Shown here piece by piece: positions 23,453-25,390 of a stretch of DNA of 25,390 nt. The notes under the pieces were generated by a model. It ran no database searches and was not told the DNA's origin. It saw only the letters and a list, made by a program, of their open reading frames with translations. Source of the DNA: an uncultured Ruminococcus sp. (GTDB lineage: Bacteria > Bacillota > Clostridia > Oscillospirales > Acutalibacteraceae); the NCBI GenBank assembly GCA_934476515.1, contig CAKSNZ010000031.1, positions 1-25,390 on the forward strand. Direction: 5' to 3'. The first letter of the stretch is position 1, and the number at the start of each line of letters is the position of its first letter. Both the position numbers and the translations under genes were made by a program.

Positions 23453-25258
23453 ATGAGTAAAATTAGATGTTTGGGATGTATGGAAGAATATGACGATAAG
23501 GAGAGTGTTTGCCCTTATTGTGGTTATAAAAAAGACACACCGGTAAAAGAGTTATATCACCTAATCCCCGGTACTGTATTAAATAACAGATATTTAGTAG
23601 GTCAGTCTGTTGGCTTTGGTGGATTTGGTATTACCTATATTGGATGGGACAAAACTCTAAACAAAAAGGTTGCGATTAAGGAGTATCTTCCATCTGAGTT
23701 TGCAACAAGAATGGAGGGTACTACCTGCGTTACTGCTTATGACGGAGAAAAAACTCAGCAGTTTGAAGCAGGTCTTACTCGTTTTGTTGACGAAGCCCGT
23801 AGATTGGCAAAGTTAAATCATCTTGATGGTATTGTACATATTTATGATAGCTTTGTAGAGAATAATACGGCCTATATTGTTATGGAATATTTAAAAGGTG
23901 ATACACTGAAATCAATCCTAAAACAGCGACATACTTTGTCATACCAAGAGGCTATTGACATTGCAATACCTTTACTTAAATCTCTTGATGAAGTTCACCA
24001 AAAGGGAATTATCCATAGAGATATTGCACCTGATAATATTATTATTACCGATGATGGCAGAGTAAAATTAATTGACTTTGGTGCAGCAAGATATGCCACA
24101 ACAGTACATAGCAAGAGTTTATCAGTTGTTTTAAAACCCGGTTATGCACCGGAAGAACAGTACCGTTCACATGGCAATCAAGGCCCTTGGTCTGATGTGT
24201 ATGCAATGGGTGCAACACTTTACAGAGCAATCACAGGTGTAGTTCCTGAAGATTCCTTGGAAAGAAAATCAAACGATGAACTTGAGGATATTTCAAAGTT
24301 TGTTCCTGATATTCCTAAACCTTTGGAAAATGCAATTATGAATGCGTTAAATGTAAATGCTGCTGACAGAATTCAAACTGCTAAAGAATTTGCAGATGCA
24401 CTTTCCGGTGTATCTGAACTTGAAAGAAACAAAGTTAAACAAAGACAGGCTGATGCAGGTAAATGGTCATTAAAAATGAAAATACTTGCAATTTCAGCTA
24501 TAGTTGTTTGTGTTGCAGTTATTGGCGTTTTGGTGTTAAATACAACTTCAATCCACAATAACGAAAAGTTTAAGGCTGATACAATACAACTGTACGGTAA
24601 AACTATTGCACAGGCTGAAAAAGAACTTAAAGCAAATAACATAACTTTAAAGGTTACAGATAACAATTATGACGATGAGTTAGTGGGAAAGTTGGATGAA
24701 AACACTATAGTTTCTCCTAATGATGTTAATGTAAAAGCTAAAGCAGTAAGTGTTGTTGTTTTTGCAGGTAAAAGAGGCAATGCAAATGCTGATAAATACG
24801 GTAATGTTCAGGTTCCTAACCTTTATGGTATGAAAGAATCAAAGGCTAAAGATTTACTTAATAAGTATGGACTTAAGTACAATAGAGTCCTTGTAGAAAA
24901 CAACAGCTTTGTGGGTAATGTTTTTAAGCAATCATTAAAGGCAAATTCAAAGGTAAAGGTTGGTACAAAGATTACTATTACTGTCGGTAAAAAGAAAGTA
25001 GTTCATACAACAGTTCCAACTACCACATCATATTCTGTACCGGAAACAGAAAATAATGATAGTTATAACAACAATTCCGACAACAGTAATAACAATAGTT
25101 ATAACAACGCTAACAATAATGCTAATAACAATTCTAATTATAATTCAAATCAGCAAACACCAAAGAATAATGTTCAATCTACTAAATCAGCAGCAAAAAG
25201 TAACGATTCAAAACTTGATGATTCTAATGCAGTTGATGTTGGTGGCTTTTTAGATTAA
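23453..25258 (+). CDS. PASTA-domain Ser/Thr kinase with zinc ribbon (catalytically intact)
   Basis: The product is 601 residues. The zinc ribbon (CLGC 6-9, CPYC 20-23) precedes a complete Hanks kinase: GFGGFG (54-59), K76, αC E114, HRD 188-190, N195, DFG 208-210 and PEE in the APE position (233-235). After a TM helix at about residues 342-361, two PASTA-like domains follow (the second begins near VQVPNLYGMKESKA), then an Asn/Ser-rich low-complexity tail (~530-590) ending GGFLD. This is PrkC/Stk-like in layout but with only two PASTA units and an added zinc ribbon. It likely senses muropeptides or lipid II and phosphorylates FHA partners in the island. It is the evident partner of the pseudokinase upstream. 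Confidence 0.92.
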   Translation: MSKIRCLGCMEEYDDKESVCPYCGYKKDTPVKELYHLIPGTVLNNRYLVGQSVGFGGFGITYIGWDKTLNKKVAIKEYLPSEFATRMEGTTCVTAYDGEKTQQFEAGLTRFVDEARRLAKLNHLDGIVHIYDSFVENNTAYIVMEYLKGDTLKSILKQRHTLSYQEAIDIAIPLLKSLDEVHQKGIIHRDIAPDNIIITDDGRVKLIDFGAARYATTVHSKSLSVVLKPGYAPEEQYRSHGNQGPWSDVYAMGATLYRAITGVVPEDSLERKSNDELEDISKFVPDIPKPLENAIMNALNVNAADRIQTAKEFADALSGVSELERNKVKQRQADAGKWSLKMKILAISAIVVCVAVIGVLVLNTTSIHNNEKFKADTIQLYGKTIAQAEKELKANNITLKVTDNNYDDELVGKLDENTIVSPNDVNVKAKAVSVVVFAGKRGNANADKYGNVQVPNLYGMKESKAKDLLNKYGLKYNRVLVENNSFVGNVFKQSLKANSKVKVGTKITITVGKKKVVHTTVPTTTSYSVPETENNDSYNNNSDNSNNNSYNNANNNANNNSNYNSNQQTPKNNVQSTKSAAKSNDSKLDDSNAVDVGGFLD

Positions 25259-25313
25259 TTGACTGTAGCATAATTTAATGAGGAGTTTAATTTAGCTAAA
25301 TGAAAATGGGTAC

Positions 25314-25345
25314 TATCATTTATTATTGCATAATAATAAGTGGTA
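25314..25345 (+). promoter_or_regulatory. 14-bp hairpin before the last gene
   Basis: TATCATTTATTATT pairs with AATAATAAGTGGTA (14 bp with two G-T wobbles) around the loop GCAT. No T-run follows, so it is not a typical terminator. It lies 22 bp before the start of the next gene. It could be a leader structure or an operator. Confidence 0.4.
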
Positions 25346-25366
25346 TCTGTGGGTAGGAGGTTTATA

Positions 25367-25390
25367 ATGAAATCTAAGAAATTAATAAGT
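25367..25390 (+). CDS. Start of a further gene (8 codons, truncated by window end)
   Basis: AGGAGG (25355-25360) lies 6 nt before ATG. The visible product begins MKSKKLIS, the basic start typical of a signal peptide, so another secreted or membrane protein of the island is likely. Nothing more can be said. Confidence 0.65.

Noticed and set aside
5446..25258. Type VII or type VI secretion locus
   Set aside because: FHA, kinase and PP2C genes occur in such loci, but there is no WXG100, EssC-like FtsK ATPase, EsaA/EssB, sheath or Hcp/VgrG gene here.
25300..25356. 18-codon ORF (MKMGTIIYYCIIISGICG) as a leader peptide
   Set aside because: The AGGAG lies about 14 nt from the ATG, too far, and the ORF covers a palindrome that explains its composition. 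The evidence is too weak.

Overview
This window is AT-rich, low-GC DNA with strong Shine-Dalgarno sites (AGGAGG and GGTGA types). Every gene I can support lies on the plus strand. The cell-envelope style (signal peptides, Ig-like BIG2, fibronectin-III-like, BspA-type LRR, InlB B-repeat and PASTA domains, Thr- and Asn-rich linkers) and the short palindromic intergenic repeats point to a Gram-positive gut Clostridia-type Firmicute, most likely Ruminococcus/Oscillospiraceae-like. The genus is an inference from style, not a database match.

Layout. (1) Positions 1-1100 hold no gene. They carry two copies of a ~112-bp structured repeat 227 bp apart, a rho-independent terminator between them, and two degenerate palindromic repeat clusters. 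(2) Positions 1135-2311 hold six very small genes: two tandem paralogues of a KYIGE...DYLYP family, one small hypothetical, two small CxxC zinc-ribbon proteins, and one interrupted by an in-frame TGA. The first appears to have ATA where its start codon should be. A strong terminator closes the block. (3) Positions 2371-5394 are a two-gene operon behind a perfect TTGACA-17-TATAAT promoter. It encodes two secreted multidomain proteins that share an almost identical ~500-bp 3' module. (4) Positions 5446-25258 are one long co-directional island of thirteen genes. A LytTR regulator with a degenerate receiver comes first. It is followed by a zinc-ribbon FHA protein, a membrane vWA-FHA protein, a zinc-ribbon kinase-FHA protein, a PP2C phosphatase, three more FHA proteins (one soluble with a zinc ribbon, one a bare domain, one membrane-bound), a second PP2C, a kinase with a solute-binding-protein-like ectodomain, a zinc-ribbon FHA-FHA-ABC ATPase, an ABC-2 permease with a GLUG-like extracellular insert, a PASTA pseudokinase, a secreted Thr-rich protein and an active PASTA kinase. 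The first codons of another gene follow at the window end.

How it could work together (inference). Four kinase-fold proteins (three apparently active, one dead) and two PP2C phosphatases would set phosphothreonine levels. Eight FHA domains would read them, and two of these sit on the ABC ATPase. The island therefore looks like a self-contained phospho-signalling circuit that senses extracellular ligands or cell wall (SBP-like, vWA and PASTA ectodomains) and gates a dedicated exporter. The closest familiar analogy is mycobacterial PknF with the FHA-ABC transporter Rv1747, but here the transporter is split in two and the kinases and FHA proteins carry N-terminal zinc ribbons. I see no WXG100/EssC-type or type VI secretion genes, so the exported substrate is unknown. 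The neighbouring secreted proteins are candidates only by proximity.
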